Of a stretch of 64,000 nucleotides of DNA, positions 43,021 through 50,985 are shown piece after piece. The translations under genes were made by a program, and so were the position numbers. Origin of the DNA: DASRDR01 sp963812945 [NCBI: uncultured Candidatus Rokubacteria bacterium] (GTDB lineage: Bacteria > Methylomirabilota > Methylomirabilia > Rokubacteriales); assembly GCA_963812945.1 (NCBI GenBank), contig CAWEXD010000004.1:186001-250000 (forward strand), in the 5' to 3' direction. The notes beneath the pieces were generated by a model. That model was not told the DNA's origin and searched no databases. It worked only from the letters and a program-made list of their open reading frames with translations. Every line of letters starts with the position of its first letter. The stretch's first letter is position 1.

Positions 43021-44697
43021 ATGACGGACCGTCAGCGGTTCTTTCGCGTCGACGATGTGAATGGGCTCTCGCGTCGGCGCTTCCTCGCCATCGCCGGGAC
43101 AGGCGCCGGCATCTCAGGTCTCGTTGCGTCCCGACGCGCGTCCGTCCGGCGGGCGGAAGCGGCCGGCGGCGACAAGGCCCAGCCCGGAGGACAGCTGGTG
43201 GTGGCCACGTGGGACGAGCCAATCTCCCTGGACCCGGCCAACACCGCCGCGGGCGGGTTGAACCCGGTTCGGCTCCTGTTCGATACGCTGGTCGTCCAGG
43301 GCGGTGACTTCGCGCCACATCCCGGGGTGGCCGAGTCGTGGACGGTGTCCCCGGACGGACGGGCATACACCTTTCGCCTGAAGAGGAACGTCAGGTTCCA
43401 CGACGGGAGCCCGCTCGACGCCCAGGCGGTCAGGTTCAGCTTGGACCGGGCCACGAGTCCCCAGGCGAAGGCGAACTTCACCATCTCGCTCGCTGGAACC
43501 TACCAGGCCACGGAGGTGATCGACGCGCGGACAGCGCGAGTCGTGCTCACCCAGCCCTACGCCGCGTTCCTGGACGCGCTTGCGGAGGGGTATCACTCGA
43601 TCGTGTCGCCGGCTGCCGTCGCGAAGCACGGGCGGGACTTCGATCGCAACCCCGTCGGGAGCGGACCGTACAGCTTCCAGGAGTGGATATCCAAGAGCCA
43701 CGTGACCCTCAAGAAGAATCCGGACTACGCCTGGGGGTCAGCGCTCTTCAAGCATCAAGGGCCACCGCACCCCGACCGCGTGACGTTTCGGCTGGTTCCG
43801 GACGGCTCGACCCGGCTGGCGACCCTCGAGATCGGCGAGGTCCACGTCGCCGAGGACATCCCGCCCGAGGAGGTCGGTCGCCTCAGGAAGGACCCGAAGC
43901 TTCAGGTCCTGAATCGGGTCGCCCCCGGCACCTGCGCGCAGCTCATGATCAACACGACCCAGCCGCCACTGGACGACCTACGGGTCCGCCAGGCCCTCCA
44001 GTACGCGGTGAATCAGGCGGAGATGTCCACGATCCTCTTCCGGGGCATGCTCACGCCCGCCCGCGCACCGCTGGCGCCGGGCACCTTGGGCTACGAGGAG
44101 GGTATCACCGCCTTCTACCGCACCGACCCCGCCCGAGCCAGGGCGCTGCTGGAGGCGGCCGGCTGGACGCTCCGCCCCGACGGCATCCGCGCGCGGAACG
44201 GCAGCCGCCTGGAGGTCTCGATCACCATTGTGAGCCCGAGCATCCAGACCCTGCCCACCAAGGTGGCGGAGCTCCTCCAGGCCCAGCTTGCCGACGTGGG
44301 CGTCCTGCTGAACATCAAGCAGATGGACACCGCCGGCATCTTCGCCGTCCTGAGGCAGGGCAGTCAGCAGATGATGCTCGGCTGGCGTGCGGGCTCCGAC
44401 CCGGACGTCATCCGTCCGCTCTTCCACTCGAGCTTCTTCGGCAAGTCGCCGGTCGCGCGCATTCGCTACAAGGACGAGCAGCTCGACCAGCTCCTCGTGC
44501 AGGGCGCGCAGGAGCTCGACCGGAGCAAGCGCCACGCGATCTACGGGGAGATCCAGCGGATCGTGCTCCGGAACGCCTTGATCGTGCCCCTCTGGAACCG
44601 TCACGCCTTCGTGGGCACGCGCGCCACGGTCCGTGACGTCAGCCTCGACACGCGGGGGGCTCTCAGCCTGTACGATGCCTGGCTAGCCAGCCCCTGA
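43021..44697 (+). CDS. ABC transporter substrate-binding protein, DppA/OppA type, Tat-exported
   Basis: 558-aa family-5 binding protein. The signal has the twin-arginine motif SRRRFLAIAG near residue 16, followed by a hydrophobic stretch, so it is exported folded. Family blocks include VVATWDEPISLDPANTAAGG, FRLKRNVRFHDGSPLDAQAV and NPVGSGPYSFQEW. The ATG at 43021 is preferred over one 18 nt upstream. TACAAT at 42962-42967 could be its -10 box, but the -35 is weak. It delivers peptides or other small solutes to the two permeases encoded on the opposite strand. Confidence 0.93.
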   Translation: MTDRQRFFRVDDVNGLSRRRFLAIAGTGAGISGLVASRRASVRRAEAAGGDKAQPGGQLVVATWDEPISLDPANTAAGGLNPVRLLFDTLVVQGGDFAPHPGVAESWTVSPDGRAYTFRLKRNVRFHDGSPLDAQAVRFSLDRATSPQAKANFTISLAGTYQATEVIDARTARVVLTQPYAAFLDALAEGYHSIVSPAAVAKHGRDFDRNPVGSGPYSFQEWISKSHVTLKKNPDYAWGSALFKHQGPPHPDRVTFRLVPDGSTRLATLEIGEVHVAEDIPPEEVGRLRKDPKLQVLNRVAPGTCAQLMINTTQPPLDDLRVRQALQYAVNQAEMSTILFRGMLTPARAPLAPGTLGYEEGITAFYRTDPARARALLEAAGWTLRPDGIRARNGSRLEVSITIVSPSIQTLPTKVAELLQAQLADVGVLLNIKQMDTAGIFAVLRQGSQQMMLGWRAGSDPDVIRPLFHSSFFGKSPVARIRYKDEQLDQLLVQGAQELDRSKRHAIYGEIQRIVLRNALIVPLWNRHAFVGTRATVRDVSLDTRGALSLYDAWLASP

Positions 44698-44708
44698 CCG
44701 TTCAGGCA

Positions 44709-44729
44709 CGGCGGGAAGTGCGCCCGCCG
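44709..44729. terminator. Hairpin between convergent genes
   Basis: CGGCGGG-AAGTGCG-CCCGCCG: a 7-bp GC stem with a 7-nt loop, 12 nt after the binding-protein stop and 28 nt from the stop of the convergent glycosyltransferase gene. No T-run follows on either strand, so termination here is only likely. Confidence 0.45.
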
Positions 44730-44756
44730 AAGGCCCCCCGAATGCGCCAACGACCA

Positions 44757-45980
44757 TCAGAGCAGGCCGGCGATCCGCTGCACGACGGCGCCCCGGTCGG
44801 CAATCACCTCCAGCTCCCACTCGAGGGCCTGGGCGAGGTTGGCGCGCATCTTCTCGCGGTTGCCCGAAAGCTCGGTCAGGGCCAGGTTGACGTCGTCGGC
44901 ACCTATCGGGCCCCGGACTGATCCGGTAAGCGGGACCGCCAGGCCGAACTGCTGGCACTTCCGGGCGAGCGACGGCTGGTCCCACCACCAGGGATAGGAG
45001 ATCATGGGAGTGGTGGTGGCGATCGCCTCGTGAGTCGAGTTCAAGCCGTGGTGCGTCACGAAGGCGTCGGCGTCGGCAAGCACGTGCCACTGGTCCACGT
45101 AGTCGGCGACCGAGACGTTGGGCCTCTCGATCTCACGGCGGACCTCGTCGGCGATGTCCGCCCCTCCGAGGCTGACAAGGGCGTGGACGTCCGCCCGGTC
45201 GGCAAGGCACTGCGAGATCGACCGGAGGGCGTCGAGCGCCTGCGCCCCGAAGAAGCGCCAGATCTGCGTGCCGAAAGACACATAGAGCCTGAGCTGGCCT
45301 GACTCAGGTCCGAAGGGTGAAGGGCCTCGGGCGCGGCGCCGCGCTTCCATGTCGGGGATTGCCGGAAGGGACCCGAAGAACGCAACCGGCTCGAAGACGC
45401 GCCGCTCGGACTCGGTCAGGTACGCGGCGGGCTCGCAGTAGACGTTCAGGAATGGGCTGAGCCCTGACATGAAGCAGAACGGCGATGCGTCCTCCAGGCC
45501 GTAGCGATCCCGCAATACCGCCACGGCTCGATGGCATTGCGGCGACACGTGGATCTCGGGGTTGGCTTGCAGCAGCGGGAGAAAGTGGGCCGGGTCGATG
45601 TTGTGGCCGGCACACACGTTGACGTACGGGATGCCGAGAGCCTTCGCGACGACACGGGCGACGACCGCGTACGTGTCGTAGACGATCAGGGACGGTCCGA
45701 GCGCCTCGACGTCGCGGATGATCTCATCGGCGTAGCTCGCCGCGAAGCTGACATACCGGCTCCCCCGCAAGCGCGACTCGGCATCCGCCCGCTCGAGGGG
45801 GTACTTCGCGAAGAGATCGACGCAGATGCCTCCCGCCTGCCGGACCTTGGCCTCGAAGCGGTCCCCCGTGAACACGTACGTCGTGATGTTCCGGCTGGTC
45901 AGCGCCGAGATGAGCGGGTGGAGCCGCTGGAAGTGCCCATCGGCGAGCATGACGAAGACGACGGCGGTCGGAGGGCGCAT
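44757..45980 (-). CDS. UGT/MGT-family glycosyltransferase (GT1)
   Basis: 407-aa GT-B glycosyltransferase. The ATG at 45980 gives the usual N-terminal strand AVVFVMLADGHFQRLHPLIS. The donor-site motif DADAFVTHHGLNSTHEAIAT with TPMISYPWWWDQPSLARKC is typical of UGT/macrolide glycosyltransferases (His-x-G-x-N-S and Asp-Gln). Such enzymes transfer a nucleotide-activated sugar to a lipophilic aglycone. It has no TM segment. It is not tightly linked to a neighbour: 165 nt from the beta-propeller gene upstream. With the nearby adenylate-forming and GT genes it suggests glycolipid or natural-product assembly (inference). Confidence 0.88.
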   Translation of the reverse strand: MRPPTAVVFVMLADGHFQRLHPLISALTSRNITTYVFTGDRFEAKVRQAGGICVDLFAKYPLERADAESRLRGSRYVSFAASYADEIIRDVEALGPSLIVYDTYAVVARVVAKALGIPYVNVCAGHNIDPAHFLPLLQANPEIHVSPQCHRAVAVLRDRYGLEDASPFCFMSGLSPFLNVYCEPAAYLTESERRVFEPVAFFGSLPAIPDMEARRRARGPSPFGPESGQLRLYVSFGTQIWRFFGAQALDALRSISQCLADRADVHALVSLGGADIADEVRREIERPNVSVADYVDQWHVLADADAFVTHHGLNSTHEAIATTTPMISYPWWWDQPSLARKCQQFGLAVPLTGSVRGPIGADDVNLALTELSGNREKMRANLAQALEWELEVIADRGAVVQRIAGLL

Positions 45981-46145
45981 GGATGGCCACCTCAGCGGCG
46001 TGTCAGCGCTCTCCTCCGGCCTGCCGCAGCCGGCGCTGGGATGCCGCGCCACCGGTCCTCCACCACCATGAGATGGCGGCGGACCGTCGATGGTGTCATT
46101 GGGCGCTCGGGACCAGGCGCGGCGAGGCGCGCCCGGAGCGCTGCC

Positions 46146-47081
46146 TCACGGCGGCACCACCGCGACCGCGAAGGGCTGCCGGAGAAACCCTCCGGATGCC
46201 AGGAGCGTCTGCGAGCCCGATCGCGGATTGATCGACACGACGGTGCCGGCAGCCGCCCCCGCCCTGGAATGGTAGTTCACGACGACGAGGTTCCCGCTGG
46301 CGGTGCCGGCAATGCCAAACGGCCGCGAGAGAAGCCCGCCGGGAGATCCCGACGCGATGACGGTCTGGGCTCCCGTCGACGGGTCGACCCGCACGACCTG
46401 GCCTCCTTGGCCGGACTCCGGCACCGTCGCGAACAGGCTGCCCCCGACGAAGGCGAGGCCCCCGATCCACGGCCGGAGGTGATCGGCCTGGCTCACGACG
46501 ACCGGATCCGAACGGAACGCCGGCAGGCCCCGACGCGGCGGCACCGCGTCGTACCGGAGGATCGCAGGTGTTCTTTCCGCCCCGGACGAGACGAACAACG
46601 CTCCCGACGGCCCCAGGACGACCGGGATCGTCTCTCGCTTCACGAGCAGCTTCGGAGTGGCCCGCGCGGCCACGAGGTAGATCGCGTCGTCGGATACGCC
46701 ACCGAGGCCGGTGACGGAGACGATCAGGCTGCCCAGCGGCGCGGCGGCGACGCCATGGATGACGCGAGGGGCGGGAAACCGCGCCCGCACCGTGCCCCCG
46801 GAGGTTCCGAGCACGATCTCGAGCAGCTCCGTGTGTCCGCCGACGATGCTTTCCACGCCAGCGACGACCTGCTTCGCCGGGGTCACGGCCACGCTCCACG
46901 GACTGGAGGCCCCGTTCCAGAAGAGGAGGCCCTGGGCGCCGGTCCGGGGGCTCACCCTGATGACCGCGCTCGCGAATGGATCGGCCACGACGATGTCGCC
47001 CGGTCCCACGGTGGGAACCCAAAATGGGGGCCGGCGCGGCGCGAGCAGATCGCGCACCCGCCGAGGCATCTTGCGGCTCAT
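46146..47081 (-). CDS. Beta-propeller protein, NHL/SMP-30-like
   Basis: 311-aa protein with about six repeated blade-like units of the form GDIVVADPFASAVIRVSP, GGSLFATVPESGQGGQVVRV and GNLVVVNYHSRAG. Each ends in a strand-turn-strand pattern with I/V-R-V-x-P. It has no clear signal peptide (basic N-terminus MSRKMPRRVRDLL). Its ATG overlaps the stop of a 19-codon mini-frame which in turn overlaps the enamidase stop, so it is translationally coupled to enamidase. It could be a lactonase-like enzyme or a binding protein; no metal-site residues stand out. Confidence 0.8.
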   Translation of the reverse strand: MSRKMPRRVRDLLAPRRPPFWVPTVGPGDIVVADPFASAVIRVSPRTGAQGLLFWNGASSPWSVAVTPAKQVVAGVESIVGGHTELLEIVLGTSGGTVRARFPAPRVIHGVAAAPLGSLIVSVTGLGGVSDDAIYLVAARATPKLLVKRETIPVVLGPSGALFVSSGAERTPAILRYDAVPPRRGLPAFRSDPVVVSQADHLRPWIGGLAFVGGSLFATVPESGQGGQVVRVDPSTGAQTVIASGSPGGLLSRPFGIAGTASGNLVVVNYHSRAGAAAGTVVSINPRSGSQTLLASGGFLRQPFAVAVVPP

Positions 47082-47137
47082 CGGGCTCCCCTCCTCTCGA
47101 CGTCTTTGGTCATCGTGCCGGGCTCGTGGCTGCGCAT
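47078..47137 (-). CDS. 19-codon coupling frame between enamidase and the beta-propeller gene
   Basis: Its ATG overlaps the enamidase TGA (TGATG), and its own TGA overlaps the ATG of the beta-propeller gene (ATGA). GAGAGGAGGGGAG inside it is the ribosome site for that gene. In the ruined copy of this locus the PF06684 gene begins at the equivalent TGATG. So this may be either a relic of a PF06684 start or a device to couple translation. Confidence 0.45.
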   Translation of the reverse strand: MRSHEPGTMTKDVERRGAR

Positions 47138-48312
47138 CAGTGACCCCCGCCGCCCGGACCGGCCCCCTTGATCACCTCCGCCGCTCGCGCGGCCGGCGGC
47201 GTGTTGCGGCTCCGGCCGATCCTCACCTGCCCGTCGATCAGCACCATGGAGATGCCGAAGAGGTCTCCCGCCCGGAGCGCCTCGCACGCGGTCTTCCCCA
47301 CCGAGCCGACGGGCGCGTCCACAACGCAGAGGTCGGCCTCCCGTCCGGGCTCGATCACGCCCACGGGCAGCCGGTACACGCGCGCCGTGTTGCCCGTCGC
47401 CATGCAGATCGCCTCCTCGGGCTCGATCCCGCCGAGCGAGGTCAGGTGGGCGATGACGCGGAGGATGCCGAGCGGGACGACCCCCGTGCCCGAGGGCGCG
47501 TCGTTGCCGATGATGACCCGGTGGAGGGCCCGCGCCTCCTTCGCCCGGGCGAGCGTGTGGAGGGCCGTCCGGCCGTTGCCGCAGTGGACGATCTCGAGCG
47601 CCAGCTGGGTCGCCACCAGGAGGTCGATCTCCCGCTCGCTCATGGAGGTCGTCCCGCCGTTGATGTGCCCCACCACGTGGGGATCCGCCTCCAGGACGAC
47701 GTCGGCGCTGATCGGGCTCGAGCCGGCGATGGAGGGGCCGCCCGTGTGAATCGTCACGGTCATGCCGTGCTGCTTGGCCCACTTCACCATGGGGGCGGCG
47801 TCCTTGCCGGTCCTGACCGAGCCGAGGCCGATCTCCCCGACGAGCCGGACTCCCGCCCGCGCCATCTCGGCGAAGTCCTCCTCCACCATGCCGAGCTCGA
47901 GGATCGGCGCGCCCGCGTGAACCTTGACGCCGGCCGGCCGCAGGTTCGCGTAGGCCTTGGCCGCGACGATGGCCAGCGCCTTGAGCCCAACGACGTCCTT
48001 GGGCCGGCCCGGCAGGTGCACCTCGCCGGCCGAGATCATGGTGGTGAGGCCGCCGTTCAGCCCCGAGTCGATGAAGTCGACGGTGCGCTGGCGCGGGGTG
48101 AAATCGCCGAACACCGGGTGGCAGTGCGAGTCGATCAGACCGGGGATGACCGTCGATCCCTTGGCGTCGATGACCGTGTCGGCCCCGTCCTCGAGTCCCT
48201 TCCCCACCGCGATGATCCGGCTTCCCTCGATCTGGATCGAATCGGCGTCGAGAAGCGGCCGGGTGATGTCGCCGCTGATCAGCGCCCCGATGTTGCGGAT
48301 CACGGTCTTCAT
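47137..48312 (-). CDS. Enamidase-like amidohydrolase
   Basis: 391-aa amidohydrolase. The metal site GLIDSHCHPVFGDFTPRQ (His63, His65) is followed by LNGGLTTMISAG and LPGRPKD. Later blocks are HTGGPSIAGSS, VVGHINGGTTS and VIIGNDAPSGTGVVPLGILR. The order and wording match enamidase of the nicotinate fermentation pathway (6-oxo-1,4,5,6-tetrahydronicotinate to 2-formylglutarate) very closely. I am sure of the family; the exact substrate may differ. ATG at 48312. A conserved inverted repeat lies 60-75 nt upstream. A deleted copy of this gene lies at 35921-36075. Confidence 0.92.
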   Translation of the reverse strand: MKTVIRNIGALISGDITRPLLDADSIQIEGSRIIAVGKGLEDGADTVIDAKGSTVIPGLIDSHCHPVFGDFTPRQRTVDFIDSGLNGGLTTMISAGEVHLPGRPKDVVGLKALAIVAAKAYANLRPAGVKVHAGAPILELGMVEEDFAEMARAGVRLVGEIGLGSVRTGKDAAPMVKWAKQHGMTVTIHTGGPSIAGSSPISADVVLEADPHVVGHINGGTTSMSEREIDLLVATQLALEIVHCGNGRTALHTLARAKEARALHRVIIGNDAPSGTGVVPLGILRVIAHLTSLGGIEPEEAICMATGNTARVYRLPVGVIEPGREADLCVVDAPVGSVGKTACEALRAGDLFGISMVLIDGQVRIGRSRNTPPAARAAEVIKGAGPGGGGH

Positions 48313-48370
48313 GACATGCCCTCGCGTCCCGGGTTCTGGGCGGTGCCCGCTCGAGCGATCTGGCCGGGTC

Positions 48371-48407
48371 CCGATTCTGTCAAATCGGCCGGGTCCGCGC
48401 AAACGGG
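48371..48407. promoter_or_regulatory. Inverted repeat upstream of enamidase
   Basis: CCGATT-CTGTCA-AATCGG (48371-48388), perfect 6-bp arms, followed by a GC-rich run to AAACGGG that is conserved at 36130-36165. On the minus strand it contains TTGACA, a possible -35 for enamidase, though no matching -10 is visible. It is either an operator or a leader hairpin. Confidence 0.5.
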
Positions 48408-48436
48408 CTCCCCCCCCCCGACGTCACGCCACCCAA

Positions 48437-48463
48437 CGGCGACAAGCTGTCGTGTCGCGACAG
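48437..48463. repeat. Left short repeat flanking the MscS-like gene
   Basis: CGGCGACAAGCTGTCGTGTC continuing to CGACAG. It matches 50071-50095 in 21 of 25 positions in direct orientation and contains the inverted repeat CTGTCG-TGTCG-CGACAG. Confidence 0.45.
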
Positions 48464-48485
48464 GACGCCGTGGCGATCGCCGACC

Positions 48486-50057
48486 ATGGCAGTTGCCTTG
48501 CACCACGAGCCTGTGATGAAGATGCGACGGGCCCTTGTCACCCTTCTGGTCGGCATCGCGCTTCTGGGCGCGGTCCGGCGTGCGGACGCGCAGGACTCCA
48601 CTCCGCCGGCCGGCGACCACCGGATGAGGGCCGAGTCGGTGATGGCGCCGCTCCAGCGCTCGATCGTCTGGTACCAGGACGCGAGGGCCGCCATGCAGTC
48701 GATCAGGGGCATCCTCGATGGGGACTTCGATCGCGGCGAGGAGGAGACCGCGCAGCGCGCGCTCCAGCGAGCCTTCGACACCGCCCGCGCCCGCGCGGCG
48801 GTGCTCGCGCAGGACGATCAGACAGAGAGCCCCGGGTCGCCGCCCCGGCCGGCGCGTGCCAAGCGGCGCGCGGAGCTCGAAGCTACCATCGAGCGCGAGG
48901 AGCGCGAGGTCGCCCGGCTCAAGGGGCGTCTGGGCACGGCGACGTCCGCCGCGCGGCCCGCGCTCGAGCGCGAGCTGGCCGCCGCGACGAACCGGCTCGA
49001 GCTCGGCCGCGTCCAGCTCGAGTTCCTGACCAAGCTGGATCGGGCCGATTCCGCGGCGCCCGACGAGGAGGCCGATCTGCCTGAACAGATCCAGGCCCTG
49101 CAGGAGACCCTCCCGCGGCTGAGCACGGCGGCCGGCACTCCGGCCGTCGTGACGACCTCCCCCCGCACGGCGGCACCGTCCGGCGCCTGGGCGCTCGTCT
49201 ATCGGCTGCTCGCCCTGCAGCGCGACCGGAGCGCGCTCAAGGACCTCACCCGCTCGACGACCGAACTCGCGAGCGAGATCCGGAGCGAGATGCGGGCCAC
49301 CCGGCAGACGGTTCGCCCGATGATGACGCGCCTCCGCGAGCTCGCGAACCGCCCGGCCAGCGACGGGACATCCGGGACGGGAGGCCAGGAAGAATTCCGC
49401 GGACTGCTCGCGCGCGTCAAGCTCCTCCGCGCGGTCATGCTGCCACTACGCGAGGAATCGGCCCTCCTGCAGCGGTACACCGCCGACATCGAGACCTGGC
49501 GGCGCGCCCTCGATCGCGAGATCGGGCAGGCGCTACGCGGACTCGCCATCCAGCTCGTCGGCATCGGACTCACGCTGGGCGCAATTCTCCTGGGCTCGGT
49601 GCTCTGGCGGATCGCGGTCGTCCGCTACGTCACGAACGGCTATCACCGGCGGCTCCTGCTGAACGCGCGCCACGTCGTGGTGGTGACCGCGATCACGCTC
49701 GTGCTGGTCTTCCACTTCGCGAGCGAGCTCACCGCCCTCGTGGCCGTGCTCGGGTTCGCGGCGGCGGGGATCGCCTTCGCGCTCCAGAACGTGATCCTGG
49801 CCGTGGCGGGCTACTTCTCGATGGTGGCGCCCAACGGCATCCGGGTCGGCGATCGGGTGAGCCTCCAGGGGCCGTTCGGCTACGTGCACGGCGAGGTGAT
49901 CGAGATAGGGGTCGTCCGGACCCGGCTGCAGGAGCTGACCGGGGATCCGCTCCAGCCGACGGGCCGGACCATGGTCTTCCCCAATTCCGTCGCGTTCACC
50001 GGCAGCTTCATCAAGCACCCGCCGCCCGAGAAACGCCGGACCGCGATCGCCGCGTGA
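48486..50057 (+). CDS. MscS-family mechanosensitive channel with a coiled-coil periplasmic domain
   Basis: 523-aa protein. A signal-like segment (MKMRRALVTLLVGIALLGAV) starts at codon 11, and the ATG there (48516) is an equally good start. Residues about 50-350 are helical and charged (ATIEREEREVARLKGRLGTA), a likely periplasmic coiled coil. TM segments lie at about 355-445, the last being the pore-lining helix GFAAAGIAFALQNVILAVAG. The beta-domain follows (GIRVGDRVSLQGPFGYVHGE), ending at VAFTGSFIKHPPPEKRR. The C-terminal alpha/beta cage of E. coli MscS is absent. It would release solutes under osmotic downshock or act in signalling. Confidence 0.9.
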   Translation: MAVALHHEPVMKMRRALVTLLVGIALLGAVRRADAQDSTPPAGDHRMRAESVMAPLQRSIVWYQDARAAMQSIRGILDGDFDRGEEETAQRALQRAFDTARARAAVLAQDDQTESPGSPPRPARAKRRAELEATIEREEREVARLKGRLGTATSAARPALERELAAATNRLELGRVQLEFLTKLDRADSAAPDEEADLPEQIQALQETLPRLSTAAGTPAVVTTSPRTAAPSGAWALVYRLLALQRDRSALKDLTRSTTELASEIRSEMRATRQTVRPMMTRLRELANRPASDGTSGTGGQEEFRGLLARVKLLRAVMLPLREESALLQRYTADIETWRRALDREIGQALRGLAIQLVGIGLTLGAILLGSVLWRIAVVRYVTNGYHRRLLLNARHVVVVTAITLVLVFHFASELTALVAVLGFAAAGIAFALQNVILAVAGYFSMVAPNGIRVGDRVSLQGPFGYVHGEVIEIGVVRTRLQELTGDPLQPTGRTMVFPNSVAFTGSFIKHPPPEKRRTAIAA

Positions 50058-50070
50058 CCGCGCGTCGCTC

Positions 50071-50104
50071 CGGCGACACGTTGTCGCGTCGAGACGACGA
50101 CAAC
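50071..50104. repeat. Right short repeat and hairpin flanking the MscS-like gene
   Basis: Direct repeat of 48437-48461, here extended into GTTGTCGCGTC (50080-50090) pairing with GACGACGACAAC (50093-50104) through a stem of 11 bp with one bulged A. It starts 14 nt after the channel stop codon, so it can act as a rho-independent-like stop although no T-run follows. Confidence 0.45.
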
Positions 50105-50144
50105 GGGGCACCGCCGAGATGTGGCATCATCGCGCCTACCTCTC

Positions 50145-50942
50145 ATGAGGATCACCGGCGTGATGGTGACCCGCAACCGGGCGCGGCTTGCCGCGCGCGC
50201 CGTGCGCTGCTTCGCGCGCCAGACCTGGGCCGACAAGGAGCTCCTCATCCTCGACGACGGCGAGGAGGACTACGCGCCCATCCTCGCGCCATATCGGGAC
50301 CAGGTCGCCATCCGGTACGAGCGGCTGGCCGTCGACCCCGAGCGGAAGCTCGGCGGCTTGCGGAACCTGGCGCTCGACCGTGCTGGCGGCGACGTCATCG
50401 CGCAATGGGACGACGACGAGTGGTACCATCCCGAGCGACTGGCGGTGCAAGCCACGGCGCTCGAGCAGCGGACGCTCGACGCGTGCTTGCTCGAATGCAC
50501 CCTCGTGCACCTCGACGAGCCGGGCTTCGTGGAGCATCCGTATCGCGCCACCCTGCGCTACGGCACGGCGGGCACCGTCGTTCACCGGCGCACCGAGGTT
50601 CGCTATCCGAACTGGCCTCGGAACGAAGACACGGCGTTCCGCGCCCGTCTCCGGCAGGCCGGCGCCCGGGTCGGCGTTCTGAGGCGGACGCCCAGCCACT
50701 TGTTCATCCGCTGCTTTCACGGGGCCAACACCTGGGACCTGCGGCATTTTCGAAGCCGGCTCCGCGTCCCCGTGCGCGATCTCCTGCGCTACGCGATGGC
50801 GCGCTTCGTGCGCGGCGACTTGCTGACCCACCCGGCGTTTCAGCTGACCGAGCTCGAGCGCCAGAGCGTGGATCGCTTCCTGTCCGACAGCCGCGAGCTG
50901 GGGCTGCTGAAGCACGCGGCGCGTGGGGAGGAAGCCGGCTGA
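50145..50942 (+). CDS. Glycosyltransferase family 2
   Basis: 265-aa GT-A enzyme. The N-terminal block GVMVTRNRARLAARAVRCFA is the GT2 nucleotide-binding start, followed by LLILDDGEED. The metal site is QWDDDEWYHPERL (Asp89-Asp91). The ATG at 50145 is preferred; an in-frame GTG 24 nt upstream is possible. It is soluble and probably membrane-associated. It transfers a sugar from a nucleotide donor to an unknown acceptor. It is convergent with the GT4 gene, 43 nt away, which suggests the two act in one pathway. Confidence 0.88.
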   Translation: MRITGVMVTRNRARLAARAVRCFARQTWADKELLILDDGEEDYAPILAPYRDQVAIRYERLAVDPERKLGGLRNLALDRAGGDVIAQWDDDEWYHPERLAVQATALEQRTLDACLLECTLVHLDEPGFVEHPYRATLRYGTAGTVVHRRTEVRYPNWPRNEDTAFRARLRQAGARVGVLRRTPSHLFIRCFHGANTWDLRHFRSRLRVPVRDLLRYAMARFVRGDLLTHPAFQLTELERQSVDRFLSDSRELGLLKHAARGEEAG

Positions 50943-50985
50943 CGGGGCGTGGGCCCTGCCCGTGCGGAGCTCGGAGCGGAGGCCC

